Assembly: GCF_020708045.1 (NCBI RefSeq)
Contig: NZ_JAJFES010000023.1
Coordinates: 1 to 39,325 of the forward strand
DNA length: 39,325 nt
Source: Massilia sp. IC2-278
Lineage (GTDB): Bacteria; Pseudomonadota; Gammaproteobacteria; Burkholderiales; Burkholderiaceae_D
Reading direction: 5' to 3'
Within the stretch, counting starts at the first letter, position 1. Each line of letters starts with the position of its first letter. A model generated the notes under the pieces. That model was given only the letters and a program-made list of their open reading frames with translations. It was not told the DNA's origin and ran no database searches. Position numbers and translations under genes: made by a program. Positions 1-8,460 of this stretch are shown one piece after another.

Positions 1-80
1 GCATTGTCATGCCCCCGGTTTTGCTCACGCTGGACTCCAAACTATTCAGAGTCGACAGCATGAGCTATCGCGCAAAAGCA

Positions 81-122
81 GACATTTCTACTTTGCCCAA
101 ACCGGACATTTCTACTTTGCCC
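81..122. repeat. Tandem 18-bp repeat, possible insertion-sequence end
   Basis: Two perfect copies of GACATTTCTACTTTGCCC lie at 81-98 and 105-122, a 24-bp period. Short repeats of this kind at a boundary resemble the multiple terminal repeats of IS21-family elements. No transposase lies inside the window, so an element, if any, would extend to the left of base 1. The assignment rests on the look of the repeat only. Confidence 0.35.
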
Positions 123-125
123 TTA

Positions 126-340
126 CACGGTGGGCACTCCGTGCCCACGCGGTTACGTGCGTATCCTTTGGCCACGAGCGTTGATATTTCGCTCGCGCCA
201 TGGCCGCCAGTCGCCAGCGCTCGTGTCGCGTTTGTTTGCATATTTCGCGAGCGACAATTCGCAGCACGTGTCCGCAAGCATGGGCACGTAACCGCGTGGG
301 CACGGAGTGCCTAGCACGGCCCGGCCCACCCTACGGTCCC
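126..340. repeat. REP-doublet/MITE-like element 1
   Basis: The left arm (126-160) carries the palindrome GGGCACTCCGTGCCC. The right arm (284-337) carries its inverted counterpart. A perfect 14-bp inverted repeat joins ACGCGGTTACGTGC (147-160) to GCACGTAACCGCGT (284-297). The outer right end, CCGGCCCACCCTACGG, closely matches the right arm of element 2. The stretch 1-400 holds no credible gene; small open frames here are by-products of the repeat. A separate hairpin follows at 344-370. Confidence 0.7.
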
Positions 341-382
341 TTCGTCATTGATGCCCCCGGTATCAATGACCTCACCTTACGG
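341..382. repeat. Hairpin module shared with 10295-10336
   Basis: GTCATTGAT (344-352) and ATCAATGAC (362-370) form a perfect 9-bp inverted repeat around a C/G-rich loop. Nearly the same sequence occurs at 10295-10336, in each case beside a REP arm. It lies just past the 3' end of the NodT gene (stop at 401), so it could act as a transcript-end hairpin, but no U-tract follows. Confidence 0.55.
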
Positions 383-400
383 GAAACGATAACGTCCCAG

Positions 401-1846
401 TTATTCCCCGGCCTTTTCCCAACCCCCACCCAGCGCCAGGAACAGCCCCACCTGGTCACTGGCCAGCTTCGCATCCGACGCCGCCACCGACGCCTGCGCC
501 GACGCCAGCGTCCGCTCCGCATCGAGCGTGGTCAGGAAGTCCGTCCGCCCGAACCGGTACAGCCTGGCCGCCTGTTGCGACGCCAGCGCGCTCTGGTCCC
601 GCGCCGCCTTCAGCGCCGCATTCCGGTCCAGCTCGCGCGCATACGCCGTCAGGGCCGTCTCGGTCTCGCGCAAGGCATTCAGCACCACGCCGTCGAACCG
701 CGCCAGCGATGCCGCCGTGCTCGCTTCCGCCTGTTCGATGCGCACGCGTGCCGTACCGGTCGAGGGAATCGTCCAGGAAATCAGCGGCCCCAGGCTGTAG
801 CGGAAGGTATTGCCTTCGCCAAGGCTTGATAAGCCGCCGGTGCTGCCCGCCGTCAGTCCCAGGCTGATCTGCGGATACAGTTCCGCCGTCGCCACGCCGA
901 TGCGCGCTGTGGCACCCGCCAGCGAACGCTCGGCCTGGCGGATATCCGGGCGCCGGCGCAGCAGCGCTGCACCATCGCCCACCGGAATCGCCGCCGCCAG
1001 TTGCGGCACCTTCGCACATTGCGCCACTGCTTGAGGGAACTTGCCCGGTACATCGCCCGTCAGTACCGCCAGCCGGTACAGGGCCGTGCGGCGCTGTGCC
1101 TCCAGCGGCGGCAGGGCTGCGCGGAGTTGCTCCAGTTGACCCAGCGCACGGCTGTTGTCGAGTGCCGTGCCGCGTCCCAGCTTCACGCGCTGCGCGGTGG
1201 AGTCGGCAAACTTGCGCTGCAAGTCCACCGATTGCTGGGCAATCGCGATCTGCTGCCCGGCCGAGCAGGCCTCGGCGTAGGCGCGCGCGGTGTCGGCGGC
1301 CACGGTCACCCGGGTCAGGTCGAGTGCGGCCTGGGCGGCCTCGGTATCGGCGCCGGCCGCTTCCACGGCGCGGCGGATCTTGCCGAACAAGTCGAGTTGA
1401 TAGGACACGTGCAGGCCGGTGTCGTAGGTGGCGCGGTCCGCCATCGAACCCGGCAAACCGTTGGCGGCGCCGGATGCGCGGCCATAGGCAGGCGCGGCCG
1501 AGACGCTCGCTTCCGGCCGGCGCAGTTCTTCCGCTTCCGACAGCACGGCGCGGGCGCGCGCCAGGTTGGCGGCGGCAACGCGCAGGTCGGTGTTTGCGGC
1601 AAAGGCTTGATCGACCAGGCCGTCCAGCGTGCTGTCGTGGTACAGGCGCCACCATTGCTTCGGCAGCGGTTCTGGCGTGAACGGCTTTTCCGCGCCGCCG
1701 ACGAAGGGCGCGGCGGCGTCGGGCCGCTTCATCACGGCTTCGTCCGGCACATGGTAGTTCGGGCCGACGGTGGTGCTGCAGGCGCTCACGGCCAGCAAGG
1801 CCGCCAGCGCTCCCGCTTTCAAGGAAAAAGTTCGATAGTCCATCAT
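401..1846 (-). CDS. RND-type efflux outer-membrane lipoprotein, NodT family
   Basis: This is the outer-membrane channel of a tripartite efflux system (TolC-fold OMF, NodT subgroup). The N-terminus has a lipoprotein signal with lipobox VSAC, followed by the family hallmark VGPNY. The rest is rich in Ala, Leu and Gln, as expected of the long alpha-barrel hairpins, and the ~480-residue length is normal. It is the last gene of the operon MarR-FUSC-DUF1656-HlyD-NodT. I place the start at ATG 1846. An in-frame GTG at 1852 would overlap the upstream stop as GTGA, and a GGTGATC Shine-Dalgarno-like string lies in between. The partners suggest export of aromatic acids or similar small hydrophobic compounds; the substrate is inferred. 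Confidence 0.92.
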   Translation of the reverse strand: MMDYRTFSLKAGALAALLAVSACSTTVGPNYHVPDEAVMKRPDAAAPFVGGAEKPFTPEPLPKQWWRLYHDSTLDGLVDQAFAANTDLRVAAANLARARAVLSEAEELRRPEASVSAAPAYGRASGAANGLPGSMADRATYDTGLHVSYQLDLFGKIRRAVEAAGADTEAAQAALDLTRVTVAADTARAYAEACSAGQQIAIAQQSVDLQRKFADSTAQRVKLGRGTALDNSRALGQLEQLRAALPPLEAQRRTALYRLAVLTGDVPGKFPQAVAQCAKVPQLAAAIPVGDGAALLRRRPDIRQAERSLAGATARIGVATAELYPQISLGLTAGSTGGLSSLGEGNTFRYSLGPLISWTIPSTGTARVRIEQAEASTAASLARFDGVVLNALRETETALTAYARELDRNAALKAARDQSALASQQAARLYRFGRTDFLTTLDAERTLASAQASVAASDAKLASDQVGLFLALGGGWEKAGE

Positions 1847-1848
1847 GA

Positions 1849-2790
1849 TCACCGCTTAGTTTTCAGCGAACTCGGCGCCGCCATCGCCTGTGCCTGCGGG
1901 CGTGCGGCCGGCTTGGCCGCGCCCGGCAACACCTGCACGGTGGCGGTCTGGCCGGCAACCAGGCGGACGTTGACGGGCACCGGATCGAGCGCCACGCGCA
2001 CCGGAATGCGCTGCGCCAGGCGGACCCAGTTGAAGGTCGGGTTAATGTTCGGCAGCAGGTTGGTGCCGGTGGTGCGGTCGCGGTCGGAAATGCCTTCGGC
2101 AAAGCTTTCCACGTGGCCGCCAAGCTTTTGTTGCGCGCCCATCAGCGACACGGCGACCCGGTCGCCGAGGTGGATCTGCGGCAGCTTGGTTTCTTCAAAA
2201 TAACCTTCGACGTAGAAGGAACCGCGGTCGACCAGCGCCATCACCGGATGGCTGGCGCTGACATACGCGCCCGGCCGCAAGTCGAGGTTAGTAACGAAAC
2301 CGTTGACCACCGATTTCACCTGGGTGCGTTCCAGGTTCAGTTTGGCGGTGTCGCGGTTCACCACGGCCTGGGCCAGCGCGGCGCGCGCCGTTTCCACACG
2401 CGACTGGCCTTGTTCACGCGTCTCCGCCGCCACCAGGTCGTCGAGCTGGACGTTGCGGCGCGATTCGCGCTGGGCCTGGTTCAGCGCCGCCTGCGCCGAT
2501 TGCTCGGCGGCCTCGGCCTGGCGCAGGGCGAGTTCGAAACGCGCGCGGTCGATTTCAAATAACAAGTCGCCCGCGTTCACCTGCTGGTTGTCGTGCACGT
2601 GCACTTTCGTCACCTGGCCGGTGACGTCGGGCGCGACCTGCACCACGTAGGCCTTGACGCGGCCGTCGCGGGTCCAGGGTTCGACTTCGTAATGACGCCA
2701 CAACTGCCAGCCCGCGTACACGGCGCCGGCGGCGGCGATCAGGGTGATACCGACCCGGCCCACTGCCGGAAGAGAAAATTTCTTGAACAT
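1849..2790 (-). CDS. HlyD/EmrA-family periplasmic adaptor (AaeA-like)
   Basis: This membrane-fusion protein links an inner-membrane pump to the NodT channel. One N-terminal transmembrane anchor (about residues 10-30) is followed by the DGRVKAYVVQVAPDVTGQV strand typical of AaeA/EmrA adaptors, a lipoyl/barrel-sandwich half-motif, an Ala/Gln-rich coiled coil (about 75-135), the second lipoyl half and a beta-barrel domain. The length of 314 residues fits the short AaeA type. It starts 24 bp after the DUF1656 gene and overlaps or abuts the NodT gene, so the genes are co-transcribed. ATG 2790 is preferred over an upstream TTG at 2796. Confidence 0.92.
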   Translation of the reverse strand: MFKKFSLPAVGRVGITLIAAAGAVYAGWQLWRHYEVEPWTRDGRVKAYVVQVAPDVTGQVTKVHVHDNQQVNAGDLLFEIDRARFELALRQAEAAEQSAQAALNQAQRESRRNVQLDDLVAAETREQGQSRVETARAALAQAVVNRDTAKLNLERTQVKSVVNGFVTNLDLRPGAYVSASHPVMALVDRGSFYVEGYFEETKLPQIHLGDRVAVSLMGAQQKLGGHVESFAEGISDRDRTTGTNLLPNINPTFNWVRLAQRIPVRVALDPVPVNVRLVAGQTATVQVLPGAAKPAARPQAQAMAAPSSLKTKR

Positions 2791-2814
2791 GATCAAAGTA
2801 AATTCAGGACAGAT

Positions 2815-3021
2815 TCAGAACAGATTGGAACCAAAGAACACCAGGGCGCCGAGCACGATGACGAACAGCGAAAAATCGAACAGCGCCGGATGCCAGATGT
2901 GGCGGTACAGGCCGGTGCGCGCGAGCACCCAGTTGAACAGGCGCGAGACCACGAGCGCGAGCAGGGCCAGCAGCAGCAGCGGTGGAACATAGATGCCGTA
3001 GAGGCTGACTTCGCCGATCAT
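2815..3021 (-). CDS. DUF1656 small membrane protein (AaeX-like)
   Basis: This 68-residue protein has two hydrophobic segments (about residues 10-30 and 48-66) and the MIGEVSLYGIYVPPLL start typical of DUF1656. Family members sit between FUSC pumps and HlyD adaptors, as aaeX does in E. coli aaeXAB; their function is not established. It overlaps the upstream FUSC gene by four bases (ATGA), which indicates translational coupling and sets the start. Confidence 0.9.
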   Translation of the reverse strand: MIGEVSLYGIYVPPLLLLALLALVVSRLFNWVLARTGLYRHIWHPALFDFSLFVIVLGALVFFGSNLF

Positions 3022-5066
3022 CGGATCTCCTTTTCTAGTACGGGCGAGGGTTGATAGGGTGGCGCCGCGGGGAACATGTCGCGGCGGATACCGGCCAGCG
3101 CCGCCAGGGCGTCGCGCTGGGCGGTCGAGGTCTGCGCCGCGCTGACCGAGCGCAGGGCGTTGTCGATCGAGGCCAGCAGGTGCGCATCTTCTTCGGCATC
3201 GTGATGTGGACGTGCATCGAAGTGCTGCGACAAATGTTCCAGCAGCGCCCACAGCGCGGCCTGGCTGCGGCCGAGTTCGTGGCGGGCGGCGAGCAATTGC
3301 GTCATGTTCAGGCCGATACGCAAATCGACCAGGGCGTCGGCCGCCTGTAGGTCCTGCTGGGCGCCGGCCATGGCCAGGCGCGGCGTCAGCAGGGCAATGC
3401 GGTCGACCATGCGCGCCGAGAATTCCGGCATCGACGGCACTTGCCGGCCGTCGCCCATGGTGGCGAGTTCCTTCCAGCCGGCACGCAGCAGGCGGCGCGC
3501 GGTCCAGCCGGCGCTTACGCTGCGGAACACGCCGATCACCAGCACCGCCAGCGCCAGCCCGGCCAGCTGCGCCAGGGTCGAGTTGATGAAGGAAGCGGCG
3601 TCGGCCGTGTTCGTATCCTGCAGGGCCAGGGTGCCGCCGATGCCGAACAGGAAGGGCATGGCGCGGCCAAAGGTGGCGGGCCGCGCGATCAGCGCCCCCA
3701 GCACCAGGAAGGCCGGGGCGCAGGCCAGCACCAGCATCTCGAAGCTGTGGATGGCCGGCAGCACCGCCAGCAGGTAAAAGGCCGACAGCGGCACCGAATA
3801 AATCGTCCACACCAGGAAGCCCTTGATGAATGGCACCGGGTCGTCCTGGGTGGCGAAGAAGCAGGACATCACCGCCGCCATCATCGGCATCGCGGCGCCC
3901 GAAGGCCAGCCGGTGGCGATCCAGAAGGCGCAGCCAGCCAGGGTGGCGATGATCGCCGCCAGCGACGACACCACGGCCATGCCGCGGTCCAGGTGCAGGG
4001 CGTTCACCGGCACGCCGGGCAGGTGGCGCGCTTCCGGCGGCAGGGCGCCCGCCGCACCCGCTCCAATATGGTGGCGCAGCGTTTGCGCCTCGGCGCCGGC
4101 GTCGACCAGGGCGCGCAGGCGCGCGGCCAGGTTCAGCTGCACCAGTTCCAGCCAGCTGCTGTTGCGCGAAGGCGTGGGCGCCAGGGCATCGATGGCGGCG
4201 CGCAGGCGTTGCGGGTCTTGCGGCGTTTCGTCCTTGCGGGTGCCGGCCCAGGCGGTGATGTCGGCCAGCAGGGTGCGCCAGCGCGAGTTTTCTTCCAGCG
4301 CGCCCAGCTGGCGCAGCGCCAGCAGGCGGTCTTCGATGGCCGAGAGCATCGGCACCATCGCGGCCAGGCGTTCCTGCAGCGCGTGGATGGCGCGCCCGGT
4401 CCAGCGCAGGTGCGAAGTGTCGAAGGGCAGGTGCACGGCCATCATGCGCAGCTCGGTGATGTCGCCGGCCAGCTTGCGGCGGTCGCCGGTGCTTTTTTCA
4501 TCGCCGGCCGGCGCCAGCGCATCGGCAATCCAGTTGCGGGCGTCGCGCAGGGCGTTGTCGAGGCGGGCCAGCATCACCGGGCCGAAGCTTTGCGGGAACA
4601 CCAGCGAATGCACGACGGTCGCGCAGGTAATGCCGAGCAAAATCTCCTCGACACGCGCCAGGGCGATGTCGAAGATGGTGCCGGGGTCGTTCACGGCCGG
4701 GAAGGCGATCAGGCCGGCGGTGTAACCGGCCAGCATCATCAGGTAGGAGCGCGGCGTGCGGTCCAGCAGCGACACGTACAGGCAGACGCCGACCCACAGT
4801 GCCAGGGCCAACGAGAGCAGCTCGGGCGAATTCGCAAACGCCGGCACGATCAATACCGAGGCAAAGGCGCCGAGGAAAGTGCCGCCGAAGCGGTACAGGG
4901 CCTTCGAGCGGGTGGGGCCGGAGAAGGGGGCGCCGACGATGTAGGCCGTCATCAGCGCCCAGAATGGACGCGGCAGTCCGATGCGCATCGCCAGGTAAAG
5001 CGCGAGCATCGCTGCCGTGAAACTTTTTACCGAAAACAGGACTTCGGCCTTGCTGAAGAGCTTCAC
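3018..5066 (-). CDS. FUSC-family inner-membrane efflux pump (AaeB-like)
   Basis: This fusaric-acid-resistance/AaeB family transporter is the inner-membrane component of the efflux complex. It shows the family's two halves: an N-terminal membrane block with FWALMTAYIVGAP and RFGGTFLGAF-type motifs, a long soluble linker, then a second membrane block beginning near GMAVVSSLAAIIATLAGCAF, and a cytosolic tail. I favour GTG 5066, which overlaps the marR stop as GTGA; the frame is open to 5096 within marR. The family exports aromatic carboxylic acids and similar compounds using the proton gradient; the substrate here is unknown. Confidence 0.9.
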   Translation of the reverse strand: MKLFSKAEVLFSVKSFTAAMLALYLAMRIGLPRPFWALMTAYIVGAPFSGPTRSKALYRFGGTFLGAFASVLIVPAFANSPELLSLALALWVGVCLYVSLLDRTPRSYLMMLAGYTAGLIAFPAVNDPGTIFDIALARVEEILLGITCATVVHSLVFPQSFGPVMLARLDNALRDARNWIADALAPAGDEKSTGDRRKLAGDITELRMMAVHLPFDTSHLRWTGRAIHALQERLAAMVPMLSAIEDRLLALRQLGALEENSRWRTLLADITAWAGTRKDETPQDPQRLRAAIDALAPTPSRNSSWLELVQLNLAARLRALVDAGAEAQTLRHHIGAGAAGALPPEARHLPGVPVNALHLDRGMAVVSSLAAIIATLAGCAFWIATGWPSGAAMPMMAAVMSCFFATQDDPVPFIKGFLVWTIYSVPLSAFYLLAVLPAIHSFEMLVLACAPAFLVLGALIARPATFGRAMPFLFGIGGTLALQDTNTADAASFINSTLAQLAGLALAVLVIGVFRSVSAGWTARRLLRAGWKELATMGDGRQVPSMPEFSARMVDRIALLTPRLAMAGAQQDLQAADALVDLRIGLNMTQLLAARHELGRSQAALWALLEHLSQHFDARPHHDAEEDAHLLASIDNALRSVSAAQTSTAQRDALAALAGIRRDMFPAAPPYQPSPVLEKEIR

Positions 5067-5533
5067 GCCTGCTTGTCCCCAGGCTGTTGTTCGCAAGGCT
5101 TGATCTTCGATTGCAGGCCGGTCAGCACGCGCAGGCAGGTATCGATGTCGGCCTGGTCGAACTCGGCGAACAGGTTGCGGCGGAAGGGGATCAGCGCTTC
5201 TTCCATCTGGGCGGCGCGGGTCTTGCCGTCGGCGGTGAGCTGCAGCAACTTGGCGCGGCGGTCCTGCGGGTCTTCGTGGCGTTCGACCAGGCCGTTTTCG
5301 ATGAGCAGGTCGATCACGCGCACCAGCGACGAGGCTTCCAGGCCCAGGGCCTCGGCCAGCACGCCGGGACGTACGCCGTCCTGGCCGAGGCGGCCGAGGA
5401 TCAGCACCGGCAGGGCGGTGGCCTGGGACAGGCTGTACTGCGAGGCGACCTTGTCGGCCATGGCCTTGTAGGCACGCGAGGCGTGCGTGAGCGTCGCGGT
5501 GAGTTGCATCAGGGTGTGGTCAAGGGGATTCAT
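5063..5533 (-). CDS. MarR-family transcriptional regulator of the efflux operon
   Basis: This 156-residue protein is a one-domain winged helix-turn-helix regulator. The recognition helix region reads LGLEASSLVRVIDLLIENGL and the wing carries the conserved DPQDRRAKLLQLT. It is the first gene of the operon and its stop overlaps the FUSC start. MarR proteins in this position usually repress their own operon and release DNA when a phenolic ligand binds. A palindrome 25 bp upstream of the start (5558-5568) is a plausible operator. Confidence 0.92.
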   Translation of the reverse strand: MNPLDHTLMQLTATLTHASRAYKAMADKVASQYSLSQATALPVLILGRLGQDGVRPGVLAEALGLEASSLVRVIDLLIENGLVERHEDPQDRRAKLLQLTADGKTRAAQMEEALIPFRRNLFAEFDQADIDTCLRVLTGLQSKIKPCEQQPGDKQA

Positions 5534-5557
5534 GCTGTGAGGTAATTCATTTGAGTA

Positions 5558-5568
5558 CTAAAGTTTAG
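5558..5568. promoter_or_regulatory. Candidate MarR operator
   Basis: CTAAAGTTTAG is a perfect 5+1+5 palindrome 25 bp upstream of the marR start, inside an AT-rich stretch of an otherwise GC-rich leader. The location suits autoregulation. No footprint or motif comparison supports it here. Confidence 0.4.
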
Positions 5569-5605
5569 CATGCGAAGTATTTTTTTGCAGGCGGTGGGCG
5601 AATTT

Positions 5606-5760
5606 GTAGGGTGGGCACCCCGTGCCCACGCGGAACGATGATCATTGTTGGCCCGGCCTACCGCATATTGTTAGCGTTAACGATGTTCCGTAAAGCTGCA
5701 AACACTGTGCATCGTTCCGCGTGGGCACAGGGTGCCTTGCGCGGCCCGGCCCACCCTACA
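5606..5760. repeat. REP-doublet/MITE-like element 2
   Basis: Two palindromic arms face each other. GTGCCCACGCGGAACGATG (5622-5640) pairs perfectly over 19 bp with its inverse at 5710-5728. The outer ends read GTAGGGTGGG and CCCACCCTAC. The right arm runs into the 3' end of the HAD gene, whose TAG stop (5758-5756) is made of repeat sequence. Between the arms is an 69-bp spacer with no recognised feature. Confidence 0.75.
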
Positions 5761-6385
5761 ATGTCGCGATTCCTGCCAGCGCCCCTGGCCTATCGAACTC
5801 ATGCTCCGGATCAACCTTGCGCAGCACCTCGATCGGCGCATAGCCCCAGTGCACCGCCGCGAAGTCGACCCCGGCCTTGCGCGCCGCTTCGGCGTCGGTG
5901 GCCTGGTCGCCGATGTACAGCGCCGCCGACGGTTCCACCATCGCCCGCTTCACCACCTTGCGGATACGCGAAGTCTTGCCGAAGATCGACATCCCGCATT
6001 CATACTGGCTGATCAGCGAAGCCAGTTCCGGCCCCAGCACCTGCCGCACGTTGTATTCGGAATTCGACGACACGATGGTCAGCTCGAGATGGCCGCGCGC
6101 CAGTTCGCGCAGGGCATGGTCGACCTGCGGGAACAGGCGCACCTGGCCGGCGTTCTCGCTCATCAGGTTCTTGAAGCTGGCGGCGGCCAGCGGCAGCTTC
6201 CAGGGAGGCATGCCGACGTGGCGCATCATGTCGCGCGGTTCGTAGTGGCGCAGGCGCTCCACCTGCGTGATGTCGATGCGCCGGAAACCGTGCTGGTCGG
6301 CGATCTGGTTGAACACGCTGAGGAAGAAGGGGAACGAGTCGGCAAGCGTGCCGTCGAAGTCGAAGATGGCGAGACGGTAGGTCAT
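5756..6385 (-). CDS. HAD-superfamily hydrolase (phosphoglycolate phosphatase-like)
   Basis: This 209-residue haloacid-dehalogenase-fold phosphatase has motif I FDFDGTLADS at the N-terminus (nucleophile Asp and acid/base Asp), motif II TIVSSNS, a Lys in the KVVKRA region and motif III YIGDQATDAEAA. A helical cap lies between motifs I and II, as in PGP/beta-phosphoglucomutase types. The substrate cannot be deduced; small phosphorylated metabolites are usual. The gene lies 69 bp downstream of the transporter gene on the same strand and may share its transcript. Its stop codon lies within the arm of repeat element 2. Confidence 0.88.
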   Translation of the reverse strand: MTYRLAIFDFDGTLADSFPFFLSVFNQIADQHGFRRIDITQVERLRHYEPRDMMRHVGMPPWKLPLAAASFKNLMSENAGQVRLFPQVDHALRELARGHLELTIVSSNSEYNVRQVLGPELASLISQYECGMSIFGKTSRIRKVVKRAMVEPSAALYIGDQATDAEAARKAGVDFAAVHWGYAPIEVLRKVDPEHEFDRPGALAGIATL

Positions 6386-6454
6386 GCTGGCGGAAGGTCG
6401 GTGGGCGCACTTGCATGATACACAAGAGCGCCCGCAGGCCTTGTTCCGCCAGGG

Positions 6455-8326
6455 TCAGGCGGCCTGGGCGGTACGCTCGGGCGCCACGAAGGCCAGGCTC
6501 TCCTCGAACGAGCGCAGCACCATGTCCACGTGCTCCTGCACCACGGCCTGGCTGACCGAGGCTTCGCCGAACGGCAGGCGGATCGTCACCAGCAGCACGT
6601 TCGGCAGGCGCGCGTGCAGGTCCTTGGCCGCGTCCAGCCACTGCGCCAGCGTCGCTTCCACCGGGTAGGTGATGAACACGGTCGAAATCAGGTCGGCCGC
6701 ATCCGGCCCCGGGCTTTCCTGCTCGGCGCCGACGACCGTGCTGCGCGCATCGATATCGGCTTCGCGCAGGGTGCGCACCAGCAGTTCGGTGAGAATGTCG
6801 TCGCGCTCGGTGCCGAGGCCCGCGCACAGCACCACCGAGCGCGCGGGCACGTCGAGCGAACCCTGCCAGCGACCCAGCTTCTCTTCGCGCATCTTGCGCA
6901 GGTGGGCGCCGACATTCGCGTCGAGCAGCGACACGCGCTGGCGCCGGCGGTTGCCCGGGAAGGCCGAGACCGGCGTGAGCGCGGTGGCGACGTCGGCGAT
7001 CGTGGCGCGGATATGTTCGGCTTGCGCGCTGTCGAGCTGGTTGCCGCGCTGCTCGGCCACGGCCAGCACCAGGCCGGGCAGCAGCACCTGGTCGCAATAG
7101 CGCGCAAAACCATGGCGCGCGATGTAGCCGCGTGCGTCCTCGATGATGGCGCGGCGGTCGCCGCTCAGCACGCGCTGGTAGAAGCGCTGCGAGTGGGTCA
7201 CGTTCGGCACCTCGCCGAGCAGGATGGTGACCGGTTCCAGCGCCCGCACATGGCGCCCGGCCACCACCAGGCACAGGGTCAGCGGAGTGGAGAGCAGCAG
7301 GCCGATCGGCCCCCACAGCGCGCCCCAGAACAGCGCCGAGACGATCACCGCCAGCGGCGACAGGCCGGAGCTGTGGCCGTACACCTTCGGTTCGATCACG
7401 TTCGCCACCAGCAGTTCCAGCGCCACGAACACGGCCAGGCAGGACAGGGCCAGGGTCCAGCCCGGGTCGATGGCCGCCACGAACACGGCGATCATGGCGC
7501 CGGCGGCCATGATGCCGAGGTAGGGCACGAAGCGCATCAGGCCACTCAGGGCGCCCCACAGCAGCGCATGCGGCACGCCGAAAGCCCACAGCACCGCGCC
7601 GATCAGGGCGCCGAAGGTCAGGTTGACGATGAACTGCGACAGGAAGAAGCGCGACACGCCGCGCGTGGCATCGGCCAGAGCGCGCACGGTGCGGCCGATC
7701 TCGGCCTGGCCGGCGAGCCGGATCGCGCGGTCGCGCAGGGATTCGTGTTCGAGCAGGATGAAGACCAGCAGCACCAGCACCAGGCCGGCCTCGCCGATCG
7801 GCCCCAGCACCCAGGACAGGATGCGCGCCAGGGCGTCGCGCGTGGTCGGACGCGGCGCGCGCACCTCCACCGGCAGCGGCTGATTCGCGGCGGTGGTCAG
7901 CGTGCCGCGCTTGACCGTCACCGGCGGCGCCGGCGGCGGAGAAAACTGCGGCGTGACCGCGCTCAGCTCGGCCTCGAGGCGGGCGAAGGGGCGCTCGGTA
8001 ATCTCGCGCACCTTTTCCACTTTCGACTTGATCGCGGCGCGATACTGCGGCAGGTCGCGCGTGACGGCCACCAGCTGGAAAGCGAGGATGGTGCCGATGC
8101 CGACCACGCAGGTGCCGGCCAGGACCACCGACAGCAGCGTGGCCGGCAGCTGCGGCAGGCCGACCCGGCGCAGGGTGCGGATCAGGGGCGCGAGCACCAG
8201 GCTCAGGATCGAGGCCAGGGCCAGCGGTTCGAGCACGTCGCGGCCGAAATACAGCAGGCCGAGGACGCAGGTGGCCGTGACGATGGTGCTGGCGGTAAGG
8301 TGTTTGAAGAGCGTTGAATCGGGCAT
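6455..8326 (-). CDS. AI-2E/PerM-family transporter with soluble C-terminal domain
   Basis: The first ~350 residues match the AI-2E transporter (PerM/TqsA) family: early TM segments, a soluble stretch (about 95-165), then TM helices with the conserved FVPYLGIMAAGAMIAVF and LLSTPLTLCLVV. Family members are usually about 350-400 residues, but this one is 623. The extra ~250 residues are hydrophilic and include VLCAGLGTERDDILTELL and STVFITYPVEATLAQWL, reminiscent of a cobalamin-binding Rossmann-like fold but without the DxHxxG signature. Transport of autoinducer-2 is only one proposed role for the family, so the substrate is unknown. Confidence 0.85.
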   Translation of the reverse strand: MPDSTLFKHLTASTIVTATCVLGLLYFGRDVLEPLALASILSLVLAPLIRTLRRVGLPQLPATLLSVVLAGTCVVGIGTILAFQLVAVTRDLPQYRAAIKSKVEKVREITERPFARLEAELSAVTPQFSPPPAPPVTVKRGTLTTAANQPLPVEVRAPRPTTRDALARILSWVLGPIGEAGLVLVLLVFILLEHESLRDRAIRLAGQAEIGRTVRALADATRGVSRFFLSQFIVNLTFGALIGAVLWAFGVPHALLWGALSGLMRFVPYLGIMAAGAMIAVFVAAIDPGWTLALSCLAVFVALELLVANVIEPKVYGHSSGLSPLAVIVSALFWGALWGPIGLLLSTPLTLCLVVAGRHVRALEPVTILLGEVPNVTHSQRFYQRVLSGDRRAIIEDARGYIARHGFARYCDQVLLPGLVLAVAEQRGNQLDSAQAEHIRATIADVATALTPVSAFPGNRRRQRVSLLDANVGAHLRKMREEKLGRWQGSLDVPARSVVLCAGLGTERDDILTELLVRTLREADIDARSTVVGAEQESPGPDAADLISTVFITYPVEATLAQWLDAAKDLHARLPNVLLVTIRLPFGEASVSQAVVQEHVDMVLRSFEESLAFVAPERTAQAA

Positions 8327-8460
8327 CGAGTGCTGGGGCGGCGGAAGTCGGTCGGCGCGTGCAGTCTAGCACCAATGGGAACACGGCAGGAGGGTGGGGA
8401 ACGTGTTCAGGTTGCGTGGCGTGTGTTCATGTGGCGCCAGGTCAGGCCGGCGGCGCTGAC

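Noticed and set aside
6000..8384. A 794-codon minus-strand frame overlapping the transporter and HAD genes.
   Set aside because: It is a frame-shifted shadow of two well-supported genes on the same strand.
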